Positions 46,247-59,894 of a stretch of 64,000 bases of DNA are shown one piece after another. The translations under genes were made by a program, and so were the position numbers. Position 1 is the stretch's first letter. Each line of letters begins with the position of its first letter. The stretch covers positions 48,449,108 to 48,513,107 of the forward strand of contig CM054158.1 in NCBI GenBank assembly GCA_028751875.1, written 5' to 3'. The notes under the pieces were generated by a model. The model did not search any database. It was not told where the DNA came from and was given only the letters and a program-made list of their open reading frames with translations. The DNA is from Rapana venosa. Its lineage: Eukaryota > Mollusca > Gastropoda > Neogastropoda > Muricidae.

Positions 46247-49200
46247 GACAAGCACGATACAGATATGACAAAATGAATATCACCACTGTCGGAACCGATA
46301 GTCGCACTACTGCACCAGCACTACAACCTTTTCCTCCTGATTCTTCTAGTTCCCTCCACTTCTTGTGTGCGCAACTTGAGTGTTGCTTTTTTTTCTTTGT
46401 AACGGACATGTAGTTCTCAAAAGAACGGTGATCTAGTCATTTTAAAAATCCCACAAGAATACTTTGATGGAGTGTTGTATCATTTACGAAAGAAAATAGT
46501 GTGCCTTTAAAGCATCATACAGACACACTTTTTCTCATTCTCCCTCACTCCCCCCATCCCCATACACATACACACACACACAGCAGTTAAAACTTTCTTT
46601 TTCATGCATTTTGAAATACTTTTCCTCAAGGGACTTTGCAAAGATATCACATAACAAGAAAATCCAATGTCCATGCTTTCATTAGAAAATTACACATTAT
46701 TACCCATCTGACTATTACCTCAACGGAAACAACTTTTGCATGGGGGAGGAGAGGGTAGGGGGGGGTTAATCATTTCTTTCATTGAAAAAAAAGAATGGCC
46801 ATTTTTACAAATGAAATTGATTCCGTTGTTATCTAGCTCCCTTTACTTAAACCCACAAGAAGTCTAAAAAGAGAGAAACAAAAGCATACATATAGGACAT
46901 GATATGATTCTTTATACAAGAAATAAATACCGCAGTTTTAAAGCGTACGCACACACACACAAACTCACTCTCTCTCCCATACACACACACATCTCCACCG
47001 AGATCTGCACTGAAGGACCAAATACTTATCCTACATCATGTCATTAAAAAGTATATTTCTAAACATCTAAATTCTGATGTTATCACCAACAATAAAAATC
47101 ATACTGTCACAAAATAAACCATATTCAGAAGAAGGAAAAAAACCATGAAATCAGGTTTCCATGATAAAGGGAAAAAAATCCTATCCATTCCCTCAACTGT
47201 CTTTATGGCTGCTGTCATCAGTAGGAGCTCTCTGCAATGCCTACAAAGAACTCTTGTCACCATGTTTTGTTGGGCTTTTTTTGTTGTTTTTATTTTGTTA
47301 TTATTCTTTTATGTCGAGGATAATGGAATAAGCACTTTTGTGCCTTTTTTACATCTGGTCCCCGTGTGTATGCGGTTTTGTAAATTCTGTCATCTGTTCC
47401 CACCAGCACACAATGGCCTTCTCTTACGAAAAGCGGAACAGGATTTAACGTGTGCGCAAGATGTTCTGCGTGCGTTCGCACATGGGGCCTCGGTTTATAG
47501 TCTCATCCGAAGGACTTTGGGAGAGTGGTGTCTGCACTGACGTTAACTCCAGGGAAAAATATCCCCTTGAACGGGAATCGAACCCGGGTTGTCAGATTGC
47601 GAGCACAATGTTCTAACCACTAGGCTATCCTGTCCCCCCCCCCCTTTTTTTTTTTTACAGAATAAGTGCATGTTATAGACAGACACTTGATTTACCACTG
47701 AAAATACTGCCACCTGCTCATGGTTCAAAGGGTGGAGGGAAAATTCTGGATTTTATCAAGATTCATTCTGTAGTAGACAGCTTGTTCTTTGGATGTATCG
47801 GTTACTTCGAGATAATCCATACCACCAAACTCAAAGAGTATGTCAGAGTAATCCAATCTAATATTTTTTTATAGCCCTGCCAACCACAGAGGCCTTATCA
47901 GGGCTGTCGCCTCATACGTAAAAGTATGAGTGTGCTTATGTGTGTGTGTGCGCATGCACATGAGTGAGCACGCTTTCAATCCGCATTTTCTGACGTGAAA
48001 TTCATGCATGTGCGACTGTACAGAAACTTTCATTCCTCTCTGACAGCAGCTACATGTGTAAAGAACAGTCATTTCATACAGCACAGGAATATCACCAAGA
48101 TGGAAGCACAGTGTACAATAACCACATACATACAAAACAGTTAAGTGAACTGTACTGTGCGAAGAGGAAACGGTTGCCTTTCCACCACACTTACATAAAC
48201 CCACAAGAAACGCACACAATGTTCACTTCCCTAACTGTAACATGAAGCAACACACACATAATGCTCTGCATGTGTACAAGCGTGATCATAAAAAAAAGGT
48301 TTTCGCATGGAAAAGACTTTCAGTTCCTACTTCACAATGCATCAGAGAGAAAAAACAAATACTGCACCATTTTTCTAGATACTGCTAGAAAACAGAAACG
48401 AAGAGAGAGAGAGAAACCCAACATAAGGTAACCCTTTCCCTGCCCTACTACAACCTCAGATAACTACAACTATTTCACCTCCATGACATTAAAATTTCCC
48501 CATAAAGAAAACAACAAAAACTGAAAATGAATACACCAAAATTGTCTATACATCCACTGCATGCAATGTTTCTCACCCCTTGTACATAAATTCCCTTGAA
48601 AAGCACGTTTGTTTTCTAATTCAATCCCACTAGATGTTGAAGCTGCTTGCTGAATTGTCCCATGTCAACTTCATCACTAAATCACAAAATGTTGCATATA
48701 CATATGTAAAATCCAGAAAAACCAAAAGAGTTTAATGATATTGAGGCTAGACTAACACAGAATTCCAATCATACCTCAAATGTTTATGAGTCATTATTAC
48801 TGGATGCATAGTAATGTGTGTGTCCATGCATGCATGCGCATACATGTGCGTGAGTGAGACATAGAATATTAAAGAAAAGTGATTGTTCTTGGAAAGCAGA
48901 CACAAACACAGCAACAGTTTGCTCTATATATGATACAACACACCAAGTCCTTCCTGCCATCTCATATACCCCTCAGATCAACACGTACCCCGTAAGTATT
49001 AAAAATGCAATACACGTCTACATCTGTTTTCAAAAGAGAGAGATGCAGAAAGCTTCTGAGTCAGTATGTGTCTGTAAGAGAAGTTTTCAGGGATCCGGAG
49101 GGGAAATCTTCAATTTGTTTGTTTTTACCAGATTCGGAGCTATATAAATTCCATATATTATTATTATTATTATATCACTTGGCCCAGGCCAAAAGCTGTG

Positions 49201-49923
49201 TCAGGTTATTGATGTCAGCTAGTTGCCAAGGCCTACATTAAAATGTTGTTATGTTGTAAAAATGTTGTGTTGAGATTGCCTTCAGCCATGACAAGCTCTT
49301 AACATAACAACCTGCACCCTCCTTTATAGGAGAAAAAATCCTCTGAAGTCGGAGTATGGCTGCCTATATGGCGAGGTACTTGAAAAGAGTCATACACGCA
49401 AACTTCTCACCCGGTGTACTTCCTATCTCACAGTGATTCCCAGGTGGGATGAGTGAGTCAGAGTGCACGTTCTGGGTGACCCCCAGGGTGTAAAGCTGGG
49501 GAACACACAACAACACAACAACAACATTAAATCTCTATTTTTGGGAGGGGGGGGGGGGGGGAGGGAGATCCTTAAAGTGCTACAAAGAAACATACAAATG
49601 TATGTGTGTGTACTGGTACATACATTCTGAATGAGATTATACGCACACACAACACTCACACACACACTCACACACACACTCTAACACACACACTCTAACA
49701 CACTTCTTCAACCCTTCTTTCACACAATCTTTCACCCTTCGCATCACCAAGGTTTAAAAAACAACCACAGCAAACTCCACAGCCTCTCCTTTGCTTCCCA
49801 CGCAACCACGCCCTGTCACAACAATGTGCCTCACAATGTGGCCTTCCATGAACCGATACCATGGCTGGCAATCGACGCATTTGGAAATGAATCGTCTCTT
49901 CTGGCTTCCACATCTTTTCAGAT
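46247..49923 (-). other. YIPF3: Probable YIPF3 3' UTR
   Basis: The stretch from the stop codon to the AATAAA candidate has no coding exon. It contains one SINE (47301-47637), a CA-rich area, a C/G run near 49545-49562 and a repeat at 49340-49510 shared with 19130-19430. Whether it is all one terminal exon is inference. Confidence 0.35.
47301..47637 (-). mobile_element. tRNA-headed SINE, family A, full-length copy
   Basis: Minus-strand head GGGGACAGGATAGCCTAGTG, B box GGTTCGATTCCCG, tail CCTCGACATAAAAGAAT. If the 3' UTR call is right, it lies inside the YIPF3 mRNA in sense orientation. Confidence 0.85.
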
Positions 49924-50012
49924 CTATTCACCATTGTTAGCTCTGACCTCCGTCTCCACTGCTGCTTTCTGTGGGACTGGCACCATTTTGCTGTCAAAGA
50001 CTTCTGACAGCT
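49924..50012 (-). CDS. YIPF3: YIPF3, last coding exon
   Basis: Acceptor attgtttcag; entered in phase 1 to complete a Glu codon, then LSEVFDSKMVPVPQKAAVET and a short tail to TAG (49924-49926). It corresponds to the poorly conserved cytosolic or lumenal tail after the last membrane helix, which is shorter here than I recall for vertebrate YIPF3. Phase and signals match the previous exon exactly. Confidence 0.8.
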
Positions 50013-50210
50013 CTGAAACAATGCAGACACAGGATCAGTGTTAGAGTGGTATGCTAAACCAGCATGCATGCATGCACACACACATATCCATTATGCATGC
50101 ATACACACACACACATATATTCCATTATCCTCGATATAAAAGAATAAAATAAAAATTAAATAAATAAACATACACACACGCACGCATGTGCACGCACACA
50201 CAAGTCATAG

Positions 50211-50437
50211 GGATTTGTCCTTCAGATGAGACTATAAACCGAGGTCCCGTGTGCAAACGCACGCAGAACATCTTGCACACATGTTAAAACCCGTTCTGCT
50301 TTTCAGAAGAGTAGGCCATTGTGTGCCGGTGGGAACGGATGACAAAATTTACAAAACTGAATACACACGGAGACAGGATGTAAAAAAGCACCTGAGTGCT
50401 TATTCCATTATCCTCAAAATAAAAGAATAAAATAAAT
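50211..50437 (+). mobile_element. SINE family A, body and tail
   Basis: From ccttcagatgagactataaa to atcctcaaaataaaagaat; the head is missing. A separate tail scrap lies at 50116-50168. Confidence 0.75.
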
Positions 50438-50462
50438 AAAGAAAAACACAGAATCTGATTTA

Positions 50463-50795
50463 TAAGTTTTTAACCAAAGTACCATTGTGAATAGAATATT
50501 CAAAATATACAATACCATGCACACACACACACACACACACATCTGACATACGTTTTTGACCAAAGTACCATTGTGAATAGAATATTCTATATATACAATA
50601 CCATACGCACACACACACACACAACACACACACACACATCTGACTTATACGTTTTTGACCCCAAAGTACCATTGTGAATAGAATATTCCATATATACAAT
50701 AACACACACACACACACAATCTGACTTATACGTTTTTGACCAAAGTACCACTGTGAATAGAATATTCCATATATAGGCCTACAATACCATGCTTA
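50463..50795. repeat. ~95-bp tandem repeat with embedded CA runs, about four units
   Basis: Each unit holds accaaagtaccattgtgaat, agaatattc, tatacaata(cc) and a (CA)n run, then atctgacttatacgttttt. Unit length varies with the CA run. Confidence 0.85.
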
Positions 50796-51207
50796 CGGGG
50801 AGGTTATATTTTGGTTGCATTCTTTTTTTTCATTCCTTGGCTTAAGCTCTGAGATTCATCAATGGTGTGATTTTGCCTAAGTGACCGTTTTTACCCAACA
50901 TGAAGGCAGCCACATCCCGACTTCAAAGACAGTTGCAGGCTTCAATCCCTTAACCTCTTAACTGCCCCGTGCAAGTGCACCCTATATGCCAGGGAATAAA
51001 ATTCTTATGTACCACTGCTATGTTCATATCCCTCTTACTCAGAAACTACTACATGAATATTCCTGATAGTCTGCCCAATGACAGTATATATATCGTAGAT
51101 TACTTCGAGGCAAGCTCAAATTAGTTACCATGATATTTCACTGCGAAAATATATTTAAAATGTAAAAAATCTACCAAAAATACGATTTGTTTATCCACCC
51201 TCCTGTC

Positions 51208-51208
<1 letters not shown>

Positions 51209-51266
<58 letters not shown>
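51209..51266. repeat. Poly(C) run of 58 bases
   Basis: An uninterrupted C homopolymer, probably approximate in length. It makes a G-quadruplex-capable tract on the YIPF3-sense strand. Confidence 0.95.
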
Positions 51267-51267
<1 letters not shown>

Positions 51268-51756
51268 ATCTCAATAACGTCTAGGCCAAATTTCTTTTCT
51301 TTTTTTTTTAATGCACGATCACCTGAATCGTACACGATCCTTTTCATCACTGTTAGGAAAATCTACAGTTTTATTTGCCACTTTTACAGCTGTGTAAAGT
51401 TATTTATGCCTTCAACAAGAAGTGTCAGCCATTTTGAACAAGAACTTCCCAAGCAGTCATGCATAAAAACACAAAATACGAGCTAAAAAACGATCGTTTT
51501 TGCTATGGTTTTTGCAGCTGGATGTTGCCAAGAAACAGGAGAGTGAACTCCATTAATTTTGGAGTTCTTTCCCTTTAACTGTAGTCAAGGAAGCTGGCTT
51601 GTTTACTTCGGTTCGACACCCCGGAAATTTTCAAGGTTGTAGGCGTATAGGGTACATGTTTAGCCCTGGAAATTTTCCGGGGTAAGGCAGTCTAGTGGTT
51701 AAGAGTCATGGGGATTTTTCAAACCCCAGCCAGCTCCTACCCAGTGTCAGTTTGCT

Positions 51757-52125
51757 GTGGGCTCGTTTGGGAAGAATAAGGTCACACAGACGAGCTTCAT
51801 CCACTTTAGGGATGCCATTTTGGGAGCGTCGATCAAACTACCTGACCAACACTGCACGTGTCTAGCTAGTAGCAATAGACTGCGCTGGTTTGGGCACGTT
51901 CAACGGAAAGCAGACCACCACATCATCAAAAGAGCAATGAACTTCGTAGTGGATGGAAAGAGACCAAAGGGAAGACCTAGCAAAACCTGGGCTGCCTGTA
52001 TTGCAGATGATCTTTAGAGAAAGGGGCATAAATAAGGGGGAAGCTCAAAACAGAAAGAGACGGAGAAGGCTCATCAATGTCAAACCTCCCCTGGGAGAAA
52101 CATGACAAAAAAAGGAAGAAAAAGA
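51757..52125 (+). pseudogene. 3' end of a non-LTR retrotransposon (RT C-terminus)
   Basis: A frame ending at 52017 contains NRLRWFGHVQRKADHHIIKR and GKRPKGRPSKTW, typical of the extreme C-terminus of RTE/Jockey-type pol proteins, then a 3' UTR ending gagaaacatgac plus an A-rich tail. Related pieces lie at 44690-44830 and, inverted, at 56350-56640. The YIPF3 gene runs on the opposite strand. Confidence 0.75.
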
Positions 52126-52182
52126 AGAAGAATACTGCAGGTGTCTGTATCTCTCGAGTCCAGTTGACGCCAGGGTATATTA

Positions 52183-52488
<306 letters not shown>

Positions 52489-52596
52489 TCATCGTCGTAT
52501 AGAAAAGTTGAACTCGGTTTGGGGCAAGTCTATTCAACCCAAATCCTCTTTTTGGGGGGGGGGGGATGGGGGAAGCCAGACTCGCTAAAAAAGCTT

Positions 52597-52720
52597 AACG
52601 GGAACGGATGACAAAATTTACAAAACTGCATACACACAGGGACTGGATGAAAAAAAGCACATAAGTGCTTATTCCATTATCCTCGAAATACGAGAATAAA
52701 TAAAATATAAAATAAAATAA
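52597..52720 (+). mobile_element. SINE family A, 3' fragment
   Basis: From gggaacggatgacaaaattt to cctcgaaatacgagaataaa; body end and tail only. Confidence 0.75.
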
Positions 52721-52889
52721 CATACAACTGAAATTCACTGCTTATCATGAAGAGTGGGATTTATTTTTCATTCCTCAGCAAGAGCTCCGAGATTTACCAA
52801 TGGTGAGATTTTTGCATATGTGACAGTTTTGACCCAGCATTAAGGTAGCCACATTCTGACTTCAGGGATTTTGTCTAGACACGATGTTT

Positions 52890-53155
52890 TTTTTAATTTT
52901 GTCATCTGTTTCTACATGCACAAAATGGCCTACTCTTCCATAAGGTGGAACAGGTTTTTAACATGTGCAAACAATGACCTGCATGCATTCACACACAGGG
53001 CTTCAAGTTTATAGTCTCACTTGAAGGACTTTTAACATTTCAATTCAATTTTCTCATCCAACTGGGAAGAAAGGGCAAGGCTTGGAATCGAACCCAGAGA
53101 CTCTCAGTTTACTTGTTAGGCAGGCGAACATCTTAAATCATCCTGACACCTTCCT
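52890..53155 (-). mobile_element. SINE, family A body with alternative head (A2), diverged
   Basis: On the minus strand: head AGGAAGGTGTCAGGATGATT, B-box-like GGTTCGATTCC, then the body with cttcaagtgagactataaac. Strongly diverged. Confidence 0.6.
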
Positions 53156-53160
53156 TCTTA

Positions 53161-53459
53161 GGTAAAGGTAAAGGTAAAGGAGTCCCATAACCTATAAGGT
53201 CGTAGGGGAGCGAGGCGTCAGAGACCTCACTTCTCTAGGGCCAGCATATTGAGGGCGGCGCCCATCTCCTCTCCCTCGCTGCTTTACCTTCCCTGACCCT
53301 AAAGAGGGCAGGTACCCATTTACAGCTGGGTGAACTGGGGGAACTGTACTGAAGCCAAGGCGCGCAAACGGTCACCCATCCAACTGGTAACCACGCTCGA
53401 CGCTGCTTAACTTGGCTTGGGGAAAGCGAGTGCTCCGAACTTTGAGCTATCCCGTCCCC
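53161..53459 (-). mobile_element. tRNA/5S chimeric SINE
   Basis: Minus-strand head GGGGGACGGGATAGCTCAAA, then a 5S-like block (AAGCAGCGTCGAGCGTGGTT and TTGGATGGGTGACCG), a Pro/Ala-rich-looking body, and a 3' end with ggtcgtagggg...cataacctataa and (ggtaaa)n. Confidence 0.85.
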
Positions 53460-53754
53460 CTTCTTGCCCACATGTTAAAACATTTCAAAAGCTGTTTTGG
53501 GGCCGCAGGTGTGGCTGACACACACGAATCAAGCAAGCACCCTACTACCTGAAGAGGGATTAGATGGATTCCTCCAGGTTCAACTTGCCCTCAGCACATT
53601 CCCTGAAAAATGCTCCTCTTAAGGAAGAAGTCAGAAGTCCATCAGTCATTTACTATCTCTTGCTGTTGGTTCTGCCTCAAATATCCTCTAATCCCCAAAG
53701 TCAGAATGCAGCTACCTTAATGATGGGTTAAAAAACCACCACATATGCAGAATC

Positions 53755-55157
<1,403 letters not shown>

Positions 55158-55329
55158 TACAAGGTTGTAAGGGGTTTGGTTTTGTTTGTTGGTTGTTGTT
55201 GGTGTGGGTTTTGGTGTGATTTTGGGGGGGGTGTTGGGGTTTTGGGAAGGTGATGTTTTTTTGTTTTGTATTGTTTTTGTTTTTGGGGGTTGTTTTTTTT
55301 TCTTGGGAAGGTGATGTTACTCTTGCTGA

Positions 55330-55486
55330 ACAATCTGTGTGTGTTAGGTGTGTGTGTGGGGTGTTTGTGTGTGTGTTTTGTGTTTAAGTATGTGTGTGTT
55401 TGGGCGAGTGGGTGGGTGATTGATGTAGTGAGTGAGTGAGTGAGTGAGTGAGAGAGAGAGAGAGAGTGAGCGAGAGAGAGAGAGAG

Positions 55487-55522
<36 letters not shown>

Positions 55523-55690
55523 GTGTGTGTGTGTGTGTGTGTGTGTGTTGTGTGTGTGTGTTGTGTGTGTGTTTGGGTGTGTGTTTCGGCAGGTGGGTGG
55601 GTGAGTGAATGAGTGAGTGAAGTCAAGTCAGCGTGTGAGTGAGTGAGAGAGAGAGAGCAAGCGAGAGAGGGAGAGTGTGTGTGAGTGTAT
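55330..55690. repeat. GT/GA/GAGT microsatellite block
   Basis: Mixed (GT)n, (GA)n and (GAGT)n; the unit gtgggtgagtgaatgagtga...gagagagag occurs twice (near 55410 and 55595). Confidence 0.85.
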
Positions 55691-56058
55691 GTGTTTAAAA
55701 GAAACACACACACACGTATTGGGGAGGGGGGGAGGTCTTTCTTGACACATATATTATGAACACTACACATGGTTAAAACATAATCTTTTAATTCATGTTT
55801 CCTAGTAATGCCAAACAGCCATACATACACACACATATATACACATGCACATCAAAGACAAATAGCAATATCATCCTATAAAATTTACACAAATCAAGAT
55901 GAAAGTGTAAAAAAAAAATTTTTTAAATATGAACATTGAAGACAAATAGCAACATCATCTTGAAATTTAGAAAAATCAAGAGATAAAAGTGTAAAACAAA
56001 AAAACTCGCACACAAAAAAACTTCTTCCTTTTTTGTCATGTTTCTCCCAGGGGAAGGG

Positions 56059-56345
56059 AGGCACCGTGGTCGAGTGGTTTAGGCGGTCAACTTGTGATCC
56101 AGAGGTCGCGGGTTCGATCCCCGCTCGACTCGGTGTTGTGTCCTTGGGAAAGACACTTTACTCTTATTTTCCTCACTCCACCCAGGTGTACAAGTGGGTA
56201 CCAGCTCTGCTGGGGAAGTATCTGGCGACAGACTAGCGTCCTGTCACAGGGGTGGTGAAAAACCATCAGTTCGCTTAACGCTACAGAAATCGGGATAAGC
56301 TCCGGCTCTATGGGCCTTCTGGCTCGAAAGAACATACTTTACTTT
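56059..56345 (+). mobile_element. tRNA-headed SINE, family C
   Basis: Head aggcaccgtggtcgagtggt, B box ggttcgatccccg, body ending with ctcgaaagaacatactttac. About 95% like the inverted copy at 54863-55157. Confidence 0.85.
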
Positions 56346-56349
56346 ACTT

Positions 56350-56640
56350 CTCCCAGGGGAGGTTTGACATTGATGAGCCTTCTCCATCTCTCTCTGTTTT
56401 GAGCTTCCTCCTTATTTATACCCCTTTCCCTAAGATCATCTGCAATACAGGCAGCCCAGGTTTTGCTAGGTCTTCCCTTTGGTCTCTTTCCATCCATTAC
56501 GAAGTTCATTGCTCTTTTTATGATGTGGTGGTCTCAGCTTTCCGTTGAACGTGCCCAAACCAGCGCAGTCTATTGCTACTAGCTACAGACTTCAGATCAT
56601 CAACTTTGCACATTCTCCATAGTTCTTCATTCGTGATCCT
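56350..56640 (-). mobile_element. 3' end of a non-LTR retrotransposon
   Basis: The inverted relative of 51870-52110: minus-strand sequence codes CGxxxRLRWFGHVQRK-like text and ends in the same cctcccctgggagaa 3' UTR. It joins the family C SINE almost directly. Confidence 0.7.
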
Positions 56641-56692
56641 GTTTGCACACACACACACAAAAACAACAACAATTACCTAAGTGCACTCTTAC

Positions 56693-56824
56693 CAACATGG
56701 AGAGGATTTGAACCATAGTGATGCGCACGGAGCAGACGTAGGCCAGCAGCCACACCAGACCCGAGGTTCCCAGCCAGTAGGTGAAGCACACCCCCAATGC
56801 CGACCCCATCAGCGTTCCATCCGC
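56693..56824 (-). CDS. YIPF3: YIPF3 exon, transmembrane segments
   Basis: Acceptor atgcggttacag, donor gtaagagtgc; 132 nt, phase 0 to 0. It encodes ADGTLMGSALGVCFTYWLGT then LVWLLAYVCSVRITMVQIL. The GTLMGxAxGxCFxYWLG block is diagnostic of YIPF3. Confidence 0.95.
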
Positions 56825-57119
56825 CTGTAACCGCATCACCACATGCACATGTTAAACATCCTCTACAACATTTTTCAAAAACTTGAAAAGAAAAAAAAAT
56901 CTTTGGATATGACGCACAAGCACTGTCATTTTGTATGTTCTTTTTATAATAAGATATCAAGTAAAGTAGGTGGGGGGGGGCGAACCCACACCAAACATAT
57001 AACTTAATGTGTAACTTCTGGGGAGTTATATATCCAGAAATATGATGATAGATCTGTGAAATCTTGCTGTAATTGACTGTCTTAGCAATACATATTTATG
57101 TGTAAGTATAGTTCAATTC

Positions 57120-57408
57120 GGGGACGGGATAGCTCAGTGGTCGGAGCACTCGCTTTCCCCCAGCCAAGTTAAGCAGCGTCGAGCGTGGTTACCAGTTGGA
57201 TGGGTGACCGTTTGCTCGCCTTGGCTTCAGTACAGTTCCCCCAGTTCACCCAGCTGTAAATGGGTACCTGCCCTCTTTAGGGTCAGGGAAGGTAAAGCAG
57301 CGAGGGAGAGGAGATGGGCGCCGCCCTCAATATGCTGGCCCTAGAGAAGTGAGGTCTCTAACGCCTCGCTCCCCTACAACCTTATAGGTTATGGGACTCC
57401 TTTACCTT
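57120..57408 (+). mobile_element. tRNA/5S chimeric SINE, reference copy
   Basis: It starts ggggacgggatagctcagtg gtcgg, an A-box tRNA 5' half, then at 57163-57210 carries ccaagttaagcagcgtcgag and gttggatgggtgaccg. These match the internal control region of 5S rRNA (CTAAGCAGGGTCGG, TTGGATGGGAGACCG). A ~200-bp body and a ggtaaagg-type 3' end follow. Confidence 0.85.
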
Positions 57409-57622
57409 ATAGTTCAATTCACATCAGAGAGAGTGGACTGGCCTTGAGTGAAATTATTTGCTATGGAAAGCTGCGGATCGCAGGGAGTGGAGGAAGCTGG
57501 TTGCAAAATCTTCAGTGGTGCACCCATAGGACTATGAGATATCGGTGGTGAAGGTGATAGCTCAATTGCTAGAGCTGTGAAAGTATTCATGCTTCATGTG
57601 CTCATGGTTGTTTTTTTTAATT

Positions 57623-57956
57623 ATTATTCTTTAGGATAATGGAATATGCACTCATCTGCTTTTTTACATTCAGTCCCTGTGTATGCAGTTTTGTAAATTT
57701 TGACATCCATTCCCACTGGCACACAATGGCCTACACTTTAAAAAAAAAGTAACAGGTTTTAACTTGTGCGCAAGATGTTCTGCGTGCATTCGCACATGGG
57801 ACCTCGGTTTATAGTCTCATCTGAAGGACTTTAAGAGGGAGTGAAGTCAGTACTGATGTCAACTCCAGAGGAAAAATCCTCTTGAATGAGATTCGAACTT
57901 GGGTCAGCAGATCACGAGCGCAATGTGCATCACTCTAACCACCAGGTTATCCCGCA
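57623..57956 (-). mobile_element. tRNA-headed SINE, family A, diverged full-length copy
   Basis: Minus-strand head ggtgcgggataacctggtgg, B-box-like gttcgaatctc, tail cctaaagaataat. Many substitutions. Confidence 0.75.
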
Positions 57957-58082
57957 CCACCCCCCATGTATATTCTATAAGTGGGAGGGTGCATGGAGGT
58001 CTTCACAATTTTATGAATGCATCTGAAATTGTCATTATCTTAACTTCAATATCTTTACAATGTTAGTAAAATGGGTGAAGAT

Positions 58083-58086
<4 letters not shown>

Positions 58087-58124
<38 letters not shown>
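58087..58124. repeat. (TA)n microsatellite
   Basis: About 19 TA units. Confidence 0.9.
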
Positions 58125-58127
<3 letters not shown>

Positions 58128-58181
58128 TTGCATAGTCCTGACAGACACGTTTTGTATACATGTTTTCTTCTTTTCTTCTTC

Positions 58182-58351
58182 TATTCTTTTTTTTCGAGGA
58201 TAATGGAATAAGCACTTATATGCTTTTTTACATCCAGTCCCCGTGCGTATGCGGTTTTGTAAATTCTGTCATCTGTTCCCACCGGCACACAATGGCCTAC
58301 TCTTCCGAAAAGCAGAACAGGATTTAACGTGTGCGCAAGATGTTCTGCATG
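58182..58351 (-). mobile_element. SINE family A, 3' half
   Basis: From attcttttttttcgaggata to gcgcaagatgttctgcatg; head and upstream body missing. It ends about 80 bp from the YIPF3 donor at 58433. Confidence 0.8.
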
Positions 58352-58432
58352 TCCATGCTGGTGCACATCCACATATGTGCATGCACGCACGCACAGATCT
58401 TCCACACATGCAACCACAGACGTCACACTCAC

Positions 58433-58525
58433 CACTCTGTGATCAGCAGACTTCATCTGATACAGCAGCAAGGCAATCATGGTCAGCACCACCATCACAG
58501 GCCCATACAACTCACGGGCCACCTC
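58433..58525 (-). CDS. YIPF3: YIPF3 exon, first transmembrane segment of the Yip1 domain
   Basis: Acceptor cgttgtcttacag, donor gtgagtgtga; 93 nt, phase 0 to 0, coding EVARELYGPVMVVLTMIALL and LYQMKSADHRV. xELYGPxMxVxTxxAxLL is the family's first helix. Confidence 0.95.
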
Positions 58526-58699
58526 CTGTAAGACAACGCCACCATCCCATTTGACAATAATTAACAATCTTCTGTTTTTCTTTTAGTAATAATACATGGA
58601 ATTTATACAGAGCTATATCTTGCAAAAAAACCCAAATCAAAGCGCTTTCATTCGTCCTAGTCTTTCACATGCAGCCAGTTACAATTAACAGATTTTTAC

Positions 58700-58825
58700 A
58701 AATTCAAATGTAAACACACACACGCGCACAATTAATAGTTTTTACACAAATTCAAATGTAAACACACACGCGCGCACGCGCACACACACACACACACACA
58801 CACATACACACACACACACACACAA
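58700..58825. repeat. (CA)n microsatellite with CG steps
   Basis: cacacacacgcgcaca followed by a longer (CA)n; the preceding acaaattcaaatgtaaacac occurs twice. Confidence 0.9.
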
Positions 58826-59103
58826 AGGTTGTACACTCCGCAGGGTAATGGGGGGAGTCGGTTGTTGAGGGCAGGGACAGAACTGAGATGAAACAAGAGG
58901 GGAGAATCTTAGGTTTGAAACAAATGTGTCTTTAGGCTGGATTTAAAGGCATCATAAGTAGGCTTTTCTTTTCATTCCTCGGCTATAGCTCAGAGGTTCA
59001 CCAATGATGAGAGTTTGCGTATGCGGCCGTTTTTGTCCAACATGAAGGTAGCCACATTCCGACTTCGGTGAGCAATTAACAATGTAAATTATAAAATAGC
59101 ATT

Positions 59104-59460
59104 CTGGGGGATGGGATAGCCTAGTGGTTAGACCCTTGTGCTCGTGATCTGACGGCCTGGGACGAAGCCACCTCCAAGTCGCTTGTTAAAAGCGAATTTA
59201 TCCTGGAGTTCTTTTGGGGAGGTTTTTTGTTTTTCTTGTTGTTTTCCCTGTTCCACAGCTAGGGCACCGTGGTTCACCCACCAATGGTGAGATTGTGCAT
59301 GTAGGACCGTTTTTTACCCACCATTAAGGTACCCGCATTCCGACTTCTGGGATACCCTGGAGTTAACATCAGTGCTGACTCCGTTCTCCCAAAAAAAAGT
59401 CCTTCCGAGATCCTGTGTGCAAACACACGCAGAACACCTACTGCGCACTTCCCCGAGGGG
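59104..59460 (+). mobile_element. SINE family A, diverged and interrupted
   Basis: Head gggggatgggatagcctagt followed by a piece of the ~110-bp dispersed repeat (59250-59350), then gttaacatcagtgctgactc and the body start. The dispersed repeat appears inserted into the SINE. Confidence 0.6.
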
Positions 59461-59775
59461 ATGCCGGGGGCCTATCAGTATAAACAGCATCCCCACATTC
59501 TGGAAATTCTGTGCTAGAAATTTCCTCTTATCTATCACTTTCTTTGTTTCTGCCTTGTTCCTTTTCTTCCTGTCACCTCCTTCTTGTCTATTTTCTGCCT
59601 TCTTGGTCCATTCTCCTGCCTTTTTTCCAGAAAGAACTTAAAAGGTAACTATTCTCTCTCGTGCCAAAGTCAGATGCGCTGGGCCTGACTTGTCAGGCAC
59701 TTAACGGCAGCGTAGCGCATTTTCGCTCATATGACAGACAACAATAGTTGCTGTCTGAGCGTTCGACGAAGAAGA
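59455..59775 (+). repeat. ~340-bp dispersed repeat, second copy
   Basis: Same family as 44184-44530, ending with cgctcatatgacagacaaca and ttgctgtctgagcgttcga. Confidence 0.7.
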
Positions 59776-59894
59776 AGATCTACTGCGCACAAGTTAAAAA
59801 CCCGTACCACCTTTAGGAAGAATATGCCGTTTCGTGCCAGTAGGAAGAGATGACAATTCTTTTATATTTTTATATATATCTTTTATATATTTTT

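Noticed and set aside
46016..46255. Poly-Pro-containing frames
   Set aside because: Produced by the G homopolymer; flanks are SINE and repeat sequence.
49695..50081. 128-codon minus-strand frame around the last YIPF3 exon
   Set aside because: Wrong frame; the phase from the preceding exon selects the short LSEVFDSKMVPVPQK reading instead.
57120..57210. Genuine tRNA or 5S rRNA genes
   Set aside because: The tRNA-like and 5S-like stretches are heads of dispersed repeats with bodies and tails; none folds as a complete tRNA with a proper acceptor stem, and the 5S match covers only the control region.
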